From: Malurus cyaneus samueli
Lineage: Eukaryota > Chordata > Aves > Passeriformes > Maluridae
Assembly (NCBI GenBank): GCA_009741485.1
Contig: CM019219.1
Coordinates: 1,431,547-1,495,546 of the forward strand
DNA: 64,000 bases
Reading direction: 5' to 3'
Shown here one piece after another: positions 44,645 through 56,999 of this stretch (position 1 is the first letter of the stretch; every line of letters begins with the position of its first letter). The position numbers and the translations under genes are program-made. The notes below the pieces were generated by a model. The model saw only the letters and a list, made by a program, of their open reading frames with translations, did no database searches and was not told where the DNA came from.

Positions 44645-44995
44645 CTGCACCCTGAAGGTGACACAGGGAATGTTCCTCTGGTGAAGGTGACACAGGGAAT
44701 GTTCCTCTGGTGGATGAAGGTGACACAGGGAATGTTCTGCTGTTAGGAGCGCTGAAGGAACACAGGGAATGTTCCTCTGGTGAAGGTGACACAGGGAATA
44801 TTCTTCCAGTGGCTGAAGATGACACAGGGAACGTTCCTGCAGTGGGGACGCTGAAGGTGACTCAGGGGATCTTCCTCTGGTGGATGAAGGTGAACAGGGA
44901 TGTTCCTCGTGGGAAGTGAAGGTGACACAGGGAATGTTCCTGTGGAATCTGAAGGTGACAACAGGGAATGTTCCTGTGTGGGAATGCTGAAGGTG
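44645..44995. repeat. About 30-bp minisatellite (GGTGACACAGGGAATGTTCC-type)
   Basis: Tandem units built on 'GAAGGTGACACAGGGAATG' followed by 'TTCCTCTGGTG' or 'TTCCTGTGG'. Mirrored at about 56375-56705, where one section (about 56640-56690) is scrambled. Confidence 0.93.
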
Positions 44996-45549
44996 GGTGA
45001 AGGAGCAGATGCAAAGGTGGTGTTGGATTGATTTGCTCTCCTGCTCAGCAGAGGATGGGGAGAGGCTCCTGCCCTGCTGGAATGAGCAGGGAAGGGCACC
45101 CAAAGCTGCCCTGGGGTGCTGTGGGTCCCATGGGAATGGGGCTGGGACAGGGGAGGGACAGGGTGGCTTTCAGGTGGAAGGTGTCCTCAGCCTGGGTGGG
45201 CTCTGTGAGACTGAGCGGAGAGCAGGCTGAGCCAGCCCTGGCTCTGGGAGGTGTGAGTTGTCCACACAATGCACAATAATCCCAAAAGATTCAAATGGAT
45301 GTCTGATTTATAGATATTTCTAACCAAGGGTTTGGTTCGGTAACAGTTTTTATCAATATATTGTAAAATGGAAAAAAAACTGGGGAGATAAATGGGACAA
45401 AGAGCATGACAGGATCTTCTGTTTCAGTGCTGATTCCCACATTCAGGAGATGTTGTGTGAGGGGCAGAGATGTTTTGTGAGGGGCAGAGACCACCCCACG
45501 TGTGTGAAGAATTTGGATGAGCAGCTCACATCAAAATGTCAGGAACAGG

Positions 45550-46260
45550 ACAGGTCCAGCTGAGGTGAGGGATTGGCCTGGGGACTTGTCAAGGACCTTT
45601 TCCAACCAGCATTTTACAGCTGTGTGGGTTTTATTTAGAATTAATCCTCTTGTGCTTGTGTAAGCACCTAAATAAAACATGACTCATTTAATTAATGACA
45701 CTGAAATCATGGGACTTTACACTCAGCTCTAATAGGAGTTATTTTATCTCCCTCCTTAATGATTAAAGCCTCAGTTCATCACACAACACGGATGAATCTT
45801 TAAAAAATACGTGATTGGGGACTTTAAATCAACCTACTTGTGTTCAGGGTTGTTCTTTGCAACAGAAGGAACTGCAGGATTTTATTGACATTTTTAGGGA
45901 ATATTTAAACAATTTTCTGGGCAATTTTCTATCAGGTAAGAAACAGTGACACAGTGTCCTCACTGCATTGGCTTTGGAACTGCATGATCGTTTCAGAAAT
46001 GCACCTGCTGGGTTCTGCAGGATATTTGTGCAAGATATTTCCTGCAAAAGTCGGTCAGGAAAGTGCAAAAAAAAATTCTAAAGAGTTCTTTCAAAAGTGT
46101 TGGAGGGTAAATGTACATCTGTGAGAGAAGGCATTAGTCATCTTGACCTCTTCTGTTGCAGTGTGGAAATGGAGTTTGAGCTGAAAATATTTTCTGTCTC
46201 TCTCTCTGAAGTTGTTGTTTCTTTTTTTTTTTTTAACTTCTGTGCTCTTTTTTAATCTGT
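45550..46260. other. Unique non-coding stretch with an AP-1-type site
   Basis: Repeat-poor, AT-rich, near identical between arms (about 55080-55790). Contains 'TGACTCA' at 45680-45686 next to 'TTTAATTAATGA', a combination common in enhancers. Function is only a guess. A poly-T run lies at about 46212-46225. Confidence 0.3.
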
Positions 46261-46309
46261 CACCTTGTGCTGGATAATGGGGAGGCCACAACCAGAAAAT
46301 TCTGATCCT

Positions 46310-46560
46310 GGGGTCACTTTGGGCCCCTGGAGGGGAACAGGGAACAGGGACAAGAGGAGAGGGATGGCCTCAGGCTGGACAGGACAGGTTAGGTTGGATT
46401 TTTGGGAAAATTTCTGCATGGAAAGGGTTCTCCAGCCCTGTCCCAGATGCCCAGGGCAGGGGTGCAGTCCCCATCCCTGGAGCCCTGTGGATGTGGCCCT
46501 TGGGGACACGAGGCAGTGGTGGCCTGGGCACTCTGTCTCAGAGATGATGAATTTCCAACC
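46310..46560 (+). mobile_element. CR1 LINE fragment, second subfamily
   Basis: Forward CR1: 'GGACAAGAGGAGAGGGATGG', 'CCTCAGGCTGGACAGGACAG', 'TTGGGAAAATTTCTGCATGG', 'GAAAGGGTTCTCCAGCCCTG'. The inverted counterpart is at about 54790-55030. Confidence 0.85.
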
Positions 46561-47389
46561 TGAAATTCTCCATGGATCTCTGATTGAGTTTTTTGATCTG
46601 ACAGCTGAACATTCCCAGTCTGACCTGTGCAGTTTCAGATTTGACATCCCAGGATCTTCACGGCCTTTCATTGCTTCATTCAGAGCTGCTCAAGCATGGA
46701 AATCTCTCTTTTTTTCTTTTTCTTTTTCCCCTTCATTTCCAGAGCTGTGGGGCTGCAGATCTGCCAAATGTGCAATGTCTGTTTTTTTCCCAAACCAAAG
46801 CTCCAGAGTTCATTACGTTCCTGGTTTTAATTCAATTTATCCCGCAAAATATTGAATTTAATTCAATTTATCCCACAGAATATCTGCTCAATTGCTCTGA
46901 GTGATGCTGGTGAGCAGCAGAACACATGGAAATAGAAAAAAAGGATGCCTGTCACCCTCGGTGCTGCTGCCTGCTGGTGATGGTGGAATAATTGGGGTCA
47001 GAAGGGATTTTGGAAGCTCCAGCCCATTCCTCTGGCCCAGCCCATCCACTCCTGGGTTCATTTATAAAATCCCATTGATTGAAAAATTCCCCCATTCTTT
47101 TTCCAGCGGGAAATGTTACTCAGTGAGGGTGGCACGTCACCCCTGGTGTCACCACTGCCTGTTCTGCAGTTTCTTTGCACTGACAGCCCCTGATTTGTAT
47201 TCCCAGGAGATCCCAGCCTGGCTAATTGAAATGGATTGGAACTCGTGTTCTCCACGATAGGCTGGCTCTGGAGGCTCAGGATATTGGGATTGACACACAG
47301 AACGGGGTAGAATTAAAAAACCAGTGTTACAAAAGCAATAATTCTTCTCCATATTCAGATATTTCTCTTTAAAACATCATTTTTTTTTA

Positions 47390-47760
47390 AACAAATAACG
47401 GAATTGCCAATGTGCTGACCTCCTCCTCCATGGAAATCAAAGCAAATATATAATTTGTCCACCTGAATTGCACACAAAGTGACTGAATAAGTGAGACAGT
47501 CTATCAAGCTTGATTATTCCAAATGGAAATTGATTTTATTCGGTTAATTGGTGCTTTGCCTCACTCGGTCTCTTATGTGTAAGTGATCAGTCTGATTTGT
47601 AATTTTTTTGATCTAATTATTGCCATCTCTTTTAAATGATCTTTACTGAGTATTTGTACGGAATACATGGGGAATTTTTACAGTCAGATATAATTTTGTG
47701 GGCAGTTAAATTATAGATTATTATAACTTTAGTTATTTATCCTTTAAATTCTCTTTTTTT
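47390..47760. promoter_or_regulatory. Candidate conserved non-coding element (tentative)
   Basis: AT-rich, repeat-free, with several homeodomain-type ATTA/TAAT cores and only two or three differences from the inverted arm (53630-53930). Similarity between arms shows recent copying, not evolutionary conservation, so this rests on composition alone. Confidence 0.2.
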
Positions 47761-48254
47761 TTTTAATTTTGAACAGTTGGGAACAAAGCTTGTCTGCCTT
47801 TTGTACAATAACCCCAACAGTGAGTGTGCTGTAAATGATCCCATTAAAAATCACAGGATTTAATGGTGAAATTTAACTTTCATCACAGAGTTTTTCTGGT
47901 TTACCATGAGGCTGGAATTTGAGGAATGTCTCCCAAGTGGAGAGTCCCTTCCTGAGTTTCTCGCTGGGCTGCACTGATCACGTGCACTAACATCTCCACA
48001 AATATCTCAGCTATATTTCTTTTCTTTTCCTTTGGATTTTTGACATCCCGAGGCTCTGAGTGAGGAGGATTCAAAAGTAAGAAAATGAAAACTCAGTGTG
48101 GGTTTTTTTAAAGCTCCTGATTGTAAAAGGAGGTCAAAACTCGTGACTTGATCAAATTTCTGGGAATTGGATTTGGGGTTTAATGTGGAACACGAAGTGA
48201 CTGATCTCAGGAATGGTTACCCCAAGGAACAGGAATTCTGAGCACTTGGGATGG

Positions 48255-48320
48255 TGGAAAGTGATGATGATGGGATGGGATCGGGATCATGGGATGGGAT
48301 GGGATGGGGATATCCATGGA
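48255..48320. repeat. (GGGAT)n microsatellite
   Basis: Interrupted GGGAT units. In the inverted arm (about 53025-53085) the tract is longer and purer (TCCCA units), a clear length difference between arms. Confidence 0.9.
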
Positions 48321-48719
48321 TGGGATGGGTTAGGTCCCTTCAACAAACCAGTCTGGAATCCCATGATCCCACCTTGCCACAAGTTTCCCCTGCTGGTTTG
48401 GAGAAGGGAGGAGCACTTCCCTTTCCAGTTATATTTTGTAAATCCATAACTCAGCAGAGCAGCATTCCCGGGAATTCTGCAGCACCCATGGCGTTACCCT
48501 GATGACATAATGGGGCAATAAACCCTAACCAGCAACGAGGCCATGGCAGAGCAATTCCAGTTAAACTGTAACCTGGGATGGGTCAGCAGACAGGCCCCAG
48601 AGCTTGAGGAACAGAACAGCAGCAATCAAACCCTGCTGGGAATGGGAGCAGCTCCTGGAGCTGGGATTGCAGCCAGGACGGGCTCACCTGCTCCAGGTAG
48701 GGCAAAATCCAGCTGGGGC

Positions 48720-48812
48720 TTCAGATCCTTCCCATGGGATCATCAGCAACCATCACAGGATGGGTTGGGCTGGAAGACCTTAAATCCCACCAGTGCCACC
48801 CCTGATGTGTGG
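48720..48812 (-). mobile_element. CR1 LINE 3' tail
   Basis: Reverse CR1: 'GGGTTGGGCTGGAAGACCTT', 'CCACCAGTGCCACCCCTG'. The inverted counterpart at 52530-52620 has 'GGATTTAAGGTCCTTCCAGC'. Confidence 0.75.
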
Positions 48813-49499
48813 GGTTTATGGGTGGAAAGCAGGGAGAGGGTGTCAGTGTCCCCTCGTTCCCTTTTTGGTGTTTCTGTTGGGGTTTTTAATTGAACCCCCA
48901 CATTTTTGGGAGGGCTCTTGCTCTTGGTGTAGCCATGACCCTGCAGTGACAATGCTTTTGTGTCTCTCATTTTAAATTCTGTTTTCTGAGTTGATGGTGC
49001 TGATCCTTGCACTTGTGAATTTTATAGCAGTGAGAATCTGGGGTGTGAGCTGAGCTCCAGGATTCTAAAACCTCAGGGCAAAACACAAATCCCAGCAATC
49101 CCTCCAGCCTCCCTGTGTTAGCTGGGATGTGTCACTGTTTTTTTCCTGCTTTAGGAGGATGCAGGGGATGGGTTTCAGTGTAACCTGCTCTGGTGCATCC
49201 TTGGAGAAGGGAGAAGGACTCCAGAGTGGGGCCACGTGACACGACCGAGGTTTCTCTGCCCTATTTTCTCCCAGCCCAGGTTTTACTCTTGAGCTGTCAG
49301 GTCAGATGAGGATTCAGTTCTGCGGCCAAAATAGAAATTAGCCATGTGTGGTAATCCATTAATCCCTGGAAATAATGCCATTTATCAGTGTTTTGGGGAG
49401 CTGGGCTGTCCTCGTGACGCTTCCACGGGCTGTGGTGATCCCAGGAAAGGCTGTCTGGAGGTGCCACGGGCTGTCCTGACCCTGAGCTGATCCCTCTGG

Positions 49500-49612
49500 A
49501 ATTGTGTTTGCATTCCTTGGAGGAGAAGCTGTGGTGCCCCGGATCCCTGGCAGTTCCCAAGGCCAGGCTGGACACTGGGGTTTGGAGCAGCCTGGGACAG
49601 TGGAGGTCCTGC
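49500..49612 (+). mobile_element. CR1 LINE fragment
   Basis: Forward CR1: 'CCCAAGGCCAGGCTGGACAC' and 'GGAGCAGCCTGGGACAGTGG'. Counterpart at about 51720-51815 on the other strand. Confidence 0.8.
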
Positions 49613-49639
49613 AGTTGTATAAACTCCAAAAAAAATCAG

Positions 49640-49975
49640 TGCATGGGGTCAAACCTGGAGTGCCTGAGCCATCCCAAATAGGATATGGAATCTGAGGCTG
49701 GAAAAGCCTCCCAGCATCGAGTCCAGCCTGTGCCCATCCCTGCCTTGTCCCCAGCCCAGAGCACTCAGTGCCACCTCAGGAGTTCCTTGCTCATCTCTGG
49801 GGTTGGGGACTCCAAACCTCCCTGGGCAGCCCCTTCCAAATCTTTCCATGAGAAATTCCCCTCATTCCCCCTGCCCTGGCCCATCCTGAGCTGTTCCTCG
49901 TCCTTTGGTTCAGCTTTGTGTCTTGCTCTCCCAGTGGTCCGCGCTGACCCCCTGTGTATCACGGGATGAGGCAGT
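49640..49975 (-). mobile_element. CR1 LINE fragment, second subfamily
   Basis: Reverse-strand element: 'GGAATCTGAGGCTGGAAAAG', 'CATCGAGTCCAGCCTGTGCC', 'CCTGGGCAGCCCCTTCCAAA', 'TTTCCATGAGAAATTCCCC'. Counterpart at about 51405-51690. Confidence 0.82.
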
Positions 49976-50256
49976 GAATTAATCCATAATTTTAAATGGG
50001 TTTTAAAGGAATTCCTATTTCTTTTCTCCAGGTAGGGGCAGTCAGTGATAACAACAATTATCTGGATTCTTTTCCTCTCTCCCTGGATCTTTCCTTTCCA
50101 CTTTCACATCAAGAGGCTTCTTCAGGAGCACGTGCTGGTCCTTCCTTGTTCAGCCATGCTTTTCCCTGCCTGTTCTCCCAGGAGAACTGTTCCTGTTCTT
50201 CCTTCCCTGTTTTACCAGGCTGGATCACGACACTGAGCCTTTGTGAGAAAGGGAAA

Positions 50257-51063
50257 AAAAATAAAAAACCAGGTAACCTTTGGCACCCCAGTCCTCTAGC
50301 CCATAACCCATCAGTGGAATTCCTTCCTTTCCATGTATGTGGGATAATGCCTCCAGTAAATAATCCTGGATAAGCTCGAATTAGATACTAAATTCCCGTG
50401 ACAATAACTTTCACAGCCCTTCTTCAGTCGACTCTCCCAGCTGTTAACTCCAAAGCGAATATTCCAGTTTATTCCTCTCGTAAAACCTCATCCTACACCC
50501 AGGAGTAAATTCAGACTCACACACACAGTTTTCCCTGGTAATATGGTTTTGCAGATCAATAATTCTTTTTTTTTCTCTACTAATAATATGAGGAAAGAAA
50601 GAATAATAAAAGTTATTATTGCATCAAATCTTCATTTTCTTTAATTTGTTTTTTTTCTCCAGCCGCTTCTGGTTAATTCCTTCAAATCTTCTACTACTAT
50701 TTATAATCTTAAGCAGACTGCTCCTGTTTTTACTATCTTAATCCCATTCCTGGGATTTTGCAAGTCTTCGTCTCTCTCCAATCCCATTCATGGGTAGGAA
50801 TTAATTGCTATCCTTCAACACCTTCCCTGCCCACCTTCTTTTAGGCTTCTCTCACCATGCTTCCCCCATCAACATTTATAACCTTCTATTTATAAGCGAA
50901 AGGGACCACCAGGGCTGATTGGAAAATGTTGGAATAAAGCCGAATGAAGTGGAATAAAGGGAGAGGTCTGACCTGCTGGCCTATGCTTCCACTAGTGCAT
51001 AAGGCTGCTGAATATCTGCTGGAATTTGGGTATCAACTCTGGCAGAGGCTGATCTTCTCTTCA
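50257..51063. other. Central spacer of inverted duplication 2 (noisy)
   Basis: Single-copy sequence between the arms. The first 300 bases look normal. From about 50560 the sequence becomes irregular, with homopolymer-rich stretches. From about 50840 to 51050 it follows 24520-24715 in the same orientation, with many indels (for example 'GGCTGCTGAATATCTGCTGG' here and 'GGCTGCTGAAATCTGCTGG' there). No gene seen. Confidence 0.8.
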
Positions 51064-51404
51064 TTTCCCTTTCTCACAAAGGCTCAGTGTCGTGATCCAG
51101 CCTGGTAAAACAGGGAAGGAAGAACAGGAGCAGCTCTCCTGGGAGAACAGGCAGGGGAAAAGCATGGCTGAACAAGGAAGGACCAGCACGTGCTCCTGAA
51201 GAAGCCTCTTGATGTGAAAAGTGGAAAGGAAAAGATCCAGGGAGAGAGGAAAAGATCCAGATAATTGTTGTTATCACACTGCAACTGCTGCCCCTCCTGG
51301 AGAAAAAGAAATAGGAATTGCCTTTAAAACCCATTTAAAAATTTATGGATTAATTCCTGCCCTCATCCCCTGGATACACACGGGGCAGTCTCTGATCCCA
51401 GGGA

Positions 51405-51690
51405 CACAGCAAAGGGACAGAGGAACAGCCTCAGGATGGGCCAGGGCAGGGGGGACATGAGGGGGAATTTTCTCATGGAAAGATTTGGAAGGGGCTGCCC
51501 AGGGAGGTTTGGAGTCCCCAACCCCAGAGATGAGCAAGGAACTCCTGGAGGTGGCACTGAGTGCTCTGGGCTGGGGACAAGGCAGGGATGGGCACAGGCT
51601 GGACTCGATGGGCTGGGAGGGCTTTTCCAGCCTCAGATTCCATGATCCTATTTGGGATGGCTCAGGCACTCCAGGTTTGACCCCATGCAC
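51405..51690 (+). mobile_element. CR1 LINE fragment, inverted copy of 49640-49975
   Basis: Forward element: 'GGAAAGATTTGGAAGGGGCT', 'GCCCAGGGAGGTTTGGAGTC', 'GGCACAGGCTGGACTCGATG'. Confidence 0.85.
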
Positions 51691-53024
51691 TGATTTTTTT
51701 TGGAGTTTATTACAACTGCAGGACCCCTCCCACTGTCCCAGGCTGCTCCAAACCCCAGTGTCCAGCCTGGCCTTGGGAACTGCCAGGGATCCCGGGGCAG
51801 CCACAGCTTCTCCATCCAAGGAATGCAAACACAATTCCAGAGGGATCAGCTCAGGGTCAGGACAGCCCGTGGCACCTCCAGACAGCCTTTCCTGGGATCA
51901 CCACAGCCCGTGGAAGCGTCACGAGGACAGCCCAGCTCCCCAAAACACTGATAAATGGCATTATTTCCAGGGATTAATGGATTACCACACATGGCTAATT
52001 TCTATTTTGGCCGCAGAACTGAATCCTCATCTGACCTGACAGCTCAAGAGTAAAACCTGGGCTGGGAGAAAATAGGGCAGAGAAACCTCGGTCGTGTCAC
52101 GTGGCCCCACTCTGGAGTCCTTCTCCCTTCTCCAAGGATGCACCAGAGCAGGTTACACTGAAACCCATCCCCTGCATCCTCCTAAAGCAGGAAAAAAACA
52201 GTGACACATCCCAGCTAACACAGGGAGGCTGGAGGGATTGCTGGGATTTGTGTTTTGCCCTGAGGTTTTAGAATCCTGGAGCTCAGCTCACACCCCAGAT
52301 TCTCACTGCTATAAAATTCACAAGTGCAAGGATCAGCACCATCAACTCAGAAAACAGAATTTAAAATGAGAGACACAAAAGCATTGTCACTGCAGGGTCA
52401 CTGGCTACACCAAGAGCAAGAGCCTCTCCCAAAAATGTGGGGGTTCAATTAAAAACCCCAACAGAAACACCAAAAAGGGAACGAGGGGACACTGACACCC
52501 TCTCCCTGCTTTCCACCCATAAACCCCACACATCCAGGGGTGGCACTGGGTGGGATTTAAGGTCCTTCCAGCCCAACCCATCCTGTGATGGTTGCTGATG
52601 ATCCCATGGGAAGGATCTGAAGCCCCAGCTGGATTTTGCCCTACCTGGAGCAGGTGAGCCCGTCCTGGCTGCAATCCCAGCTCCAGGAGCTGCTCCCATT
52701 CCCAGCAGGGTTTGATTGCTGCTGTTCTGTTCCTCAAGCTCTGGGGCCTGTCTGCTGACCCATCCCAGGTTACAGTTTAACTGGAATTGCTCTGCCATGG
52801 CCTCGTTGCTGGTTAGGGTTTATTGCCCCATTATGTCATCAGGGTAATGCCATGGGCGCTGCAGAATTCCCGGGAATGCTGCTCTGCTGAGTTATGGATT
52901 TACAAAATATAACTGGAAAGGGAAGTGCTCCTCCCTTCTCCAAACCAGCAGGGGAAACTTGCAGCAAGGTGGGATCATGGGATTCCAGACTGGTTTGGGT
53001 TGAAAGGGACCTAAAAACCCATCC

Positions 53025-53085
53025 CATCCCATGGATCCCATCCCATCCCATCCCATCCCATCCCATCCCATCCCAATCCCATCCC
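53025..53085. repeat. (TCCCA)n microsatellite
   Basis: About ten uninterrupted TCCCA units; counterpart of the shorter tract at 48255-48320. Confidence 0.92.
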
Positions 53086-54789
53086 CACTTTCCACCATCC
53101 CAAGTGCACAGAATTCCTGTTCCTTGGGGTAACCATTCCTGAGATCAGTCACTTCATGTTCTACATTAAACCCCAAATCCAATTCACCAGAAATTTGATC
53201 GAGTCCCGAGTTTTGACCTCCTTTTACAATCAGGAGCTTTAAAAAAACCCACACGTTGAGTTTTCATTTTCTTACTTTTGAATCCTAACCCTAACTCAGA
53301 GCCTCGGGATGTCCAAAAATCCAAAGGGAAAAGAAAAAGAAATGGAGTTGAGATATTTGTGGAGATGTTCGTGCATGTGATCAGTGCAGCCCAAGGAGAA
53401 ACTCAGGAAGGGATTCTCCACTTGGGAGACATTCCTCAAATTCCAGCCTCATGATAAACCAGAAAAACTCTGTGATGAAAGTTAAATTTCACCATTAAAT
53501 CCTGTGATTTTTAATGGGATCATTTACAGCACACTCACTGTTGGGGTTATTGTACAAAAACCAGACAAGCTTTGTTCCCAACCCATTCAGAAATAAAAAA
53601 AGAGAATTTAAAGGATAAATAACTAAAGTTATAATAATCTATAATTTAACTGCCCACAAAATTATATCTGACTGTAAAAATTCCCCATGTATTCCGTACA
53701 AATACTCAGTAAAGATAATTTAAAAGAGATGGCAATAATTAGATCAAAAAAATTACAAATCAGACTGATCACTTACACATAAGAGACCGAGCGAGGCAAA
53801 GCACCAATTAACCGAATAAAATCAATTTCCATTTGGAATAATCAAGCTTGATAGACTGTCTCACTTATTCAGTCACTTTGTGTGCAATTCAGGTGGACAA
53901 ATTATTATATTTGCTTTGATTTCCATGGAGGAGGAGGTCAGCACATGTGGCAATTCCGTTATTTGTTTAAAAAAAATGATGTTTAAAGAGAAATACCTGA
54001 ATATGGACAGGAATTATTGCTTTTGTAACACTGATTTTTTAATTCTACCCCGTTCTGTGTGTCAATCCCAATATCCTGAGCCTCCAGAGCCAGCCTATCG
54101 TGGAGAACACGAGTTCCAATCCATTTCAATTAGCCAGGCTGGGATCTCCTGGGAATACAAATCAGGGGCTGTCAGTGCAAAGAAACTGCAGAACAGGCAG
54201 TGGTGACACCAGGGGTGACGTGCCACCCTCACTGAGTGACACAACATTTCCGCTGGAAAAAGAAGGGGGAATTTTTCAATCAATGGGATTTTATAAATGA
54301 ACCCAGGAGTGGATGGGCTGGGCCAGAGGAATGGCTGGAGCTTCCAAAATCCTCTGACCCAATTATTCCACCATCACCAGCAGGCAGCAGCACCGAGGGT
54401 GACAGGCATCCTTTTTTTCTATTTCCATGTGTTCTGCTGCTCACCAGCATCACTCAGAGCAATTGAGCAGATATTCTGTGGGATAAATTGAATTAAATTC
54501 AATATTTTGCGGGATAAATTGAATTAAAACCAGGAACGTAATGAACTCTGGAGCTTTGGTTTGGGAAAAAAACAGACATTGCACATTTGGCAGATCTGCA
54601 GCCCCACAGCTCTGGAAATGAAGGGGAAAAAGAAAAAAAAAAAGAGAGATTTCCATGCTTGAGCGCTCTGAAGAAGCAATGAAAGGCCGTGAAGATCCTG
54701 GGATGTCAAATCTGAAACTGCACAGGTCAGACTGGGAATGTTCAGCTGTCAGATCAAAAAACTCAATCAGAGATCCATGGAGAATTCAG

Positions 54790-55030
54790 GTTGGAAATTC
54801 ATCACTCTGAGAGAGTGCCCAGGCCACCACTGCCTTGTCCCCAAGGGCCACATCCACAGGGCTCCAGGGATGGGGACTGCACCCCTGCCCTGGGCATCTG
54901 GGACAGGGCTGGAGAACCCTTTCCATGCAGAAATTTTCCCTAAAATCCAACCTAAACCTGCCCTGGCCCAGCCTGAGGCCGTTCCCTCTCCTCTTGTCCC
55001 TGTTCCCTGTTCCCCCTCCAAGGGGCCCAA
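54790..55030 (-). mobile_element. CR1 LINE fragment, inverted copy of 46310-46560
   Basis: Reverse element: 'CTGGAGAACCCTTTCCATGC', 'AGGCCGTTCCCTCTCCTCTT'. Confidence 0.85.
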
Positions 55031-56374
55031 AGTGACCCCAGGATCAGAATTTTTCTGGTTGTGGCCTCCCCATTATCCAGCACAAGGTGACAGATTAAAA
55101 AAGAGCACAGAAGTTAAAAACAAAAAAAAGAAACCACAACTTCAGAGAGAGAGACAGAAAATATTTTCAGCCTCAAACTCCATTTCCACACTGCAACAGA
55201 AGAGGTCAAGATGACTAATGCCTTCTCTCACAGATGTACATTTACCCTCCAACACTTTTGAAAGAACTCTTTAGAATTTTTTTTTGCACTTTCCTGACCG
55301 ACTTTTGCAGGAAATATCCTGCAAAAATATCCTGCAGAACCCAGCAGGTGCATTTCTGAAACGATCATGCAGTTCCAAAGCCAATGCAGTGAGGACACTG
55401 TGTTACTGTTTCTTACCTGATAGAAAATTGCCCAGAAAATTGTTTAAATATTCCCTAAAAATGTCAATAAAATCCTGCAGTTCCTTCTGTTGCAAAGAAC
55501 AACCCTGAACACAAGTAGGTTGATTTTAAGTCCCCAATCACGTATTTTTTAAAGATTCATCCGTGTTGTGTGATGAACTGAGGCTTTAATCATTAAGGAG
55601 GGAGATAAAATAACTCCTATTAGAGCTGAGTGTAAAGTCCCATGATTTCAGTGTCATTAATTAAATGAGTCATGTTTTATTTAGGTGCTTACACAAGCAC
55701 AAGAGGATTAATTCTAAATAAAACCCACACAGCTGTAAAATGCTGGTTGGAAAAGGTCCTTGACAAGTCCCCAAGGCCAATCCCTCACCTCAGGCTGGAC
55801 CTGTCCTGTTCCTGACATTTTGATGTGAGCTGCTCATCCAAATTCTTCAGCACACGTGGGGTGGTCTCTGCCCCTCACAAAACATCTCCTGCCCCTCACA
55901 CAACATCTCCTGAATGTGGGGAATCAGCACTGAAACAGAAGATCCTGTCATGCTCTTTTGTCCCATTTATTCTCCCAGTTTTTTTCCATTTTACAATATA
56001 TTGATAAAAACTGTTACGTAACCAAACCCTTGGTTAGAAATATCTATAAATCAGACATCCATTAGAATCTTTTGGGGTTATTGTGCATTGTGTGGACAAC
56101 TCACACCTCCCAGAGCCAGGGCTGGCTCCAGCCTGCTCTCAGCTCAGTCTCACAGAGCCCACCCCAGGCTGAGGACACCCAATTCCACCTGAAAGCCACC
56201 CTGTCCCTCCCCTGTCCCTGCCCCATTCCCATTCCCATGGGACCCAGGGCAGCTTTGGGTGCCCCTTTCCTGCTCATCCCAGCAGGGCAGGAGCCTCTCC
56301 CCATCCTCTGCTGAGCAGGAGAGCAAATCAATCCAACACCACCTTTGCATCTGCTCCTTCACCCACCTTCAGCA

Positions 56375-56705
56375 TTCCCACCACAGGAACATTCCCTGTG
56401 TCACCTTCAGAATTCCCACCACAGGAACATTCCCTGTGTCCCTTCAATGCTCCCAATAGCAGAACATTCCCTGTGTCACCTTCACCAGAGGAACATTCCC
56501 TGAGTCACCTTCAGCATCCCCACTGCAGGAACGTTCCCTGTGTCATCTTCAGCCACTGGAAGAATATTCCCTGTGTCACCTTCACCAGAGGAACATTCCC
56601 TGTGTTCCTTCAGCGCTCCTAACAGCAGAACATTCCTGTGTCACCTTCACCTCACAGCAGAATTCCCGAGTATACATCCCATAGAACATTCCCTGTGTCA
56701 CCTTC
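56375..56705. repeat. About 30-bp minisatellite, inverted copy of 44645-44995
   Basis: Units on 'GGAACATTCCCTGTGTCACC'; one part at about 56640-56690 is scrambled relative to the left arm. Confidence 0.93.
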
Positions 56706-56999
56706 AGGGTGCAGCTGCAGAGGAGCACAACGACACCACCCCCACTAACCCAGAAATCTTTTGAGGAACCACAAAATTCACGAGAAGCCGATCCTTCTCT
56801 TTTCAGCCCAGAGAGAATTGAGTCGGTGCTCTCACTGCAGTGCTCAGCTGTGCCCCAAAATACAGCTCTGTGGGGACAGCTCCTCCTGGCGGGGACACTG
56901 TGCCCCAAAACGCCAGCTCTGAGCCCAAACCCCACTGCACAACAGCTTCAGACAGAGCCTGGGAGACAGGAAGCAATTCCTGGGGCTGCCAACATCCCT

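Larger units (their letters stand above)
39884..50256. repeat. Left arm of inverted duplication 2 (about 10.4 kb)
   Basis: Its reverse complement runs from 51064 to 61434. Both arms are of fairly good quality, with differences concentrated in tandem repeats and homopolymers. It contains CR1 pieces, four minisatellites and no exon that I can recognise. It might be further upstream sequence of PTPRE, but nothing here proves that. Confidence 0.95.

Noticed and set aside
43403..45103. A 566-residue open frame on the minus strand, with a 408-residue partner at 56709-57935 on the plus strand
   Set aside because: The frames run through three minisatellites and poly-A/T tracts, have highly repetitive Ser/Pro/Gly-rich composition, and are not the same protein in the two arms. 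They remain open because the repeats lack stop codons.
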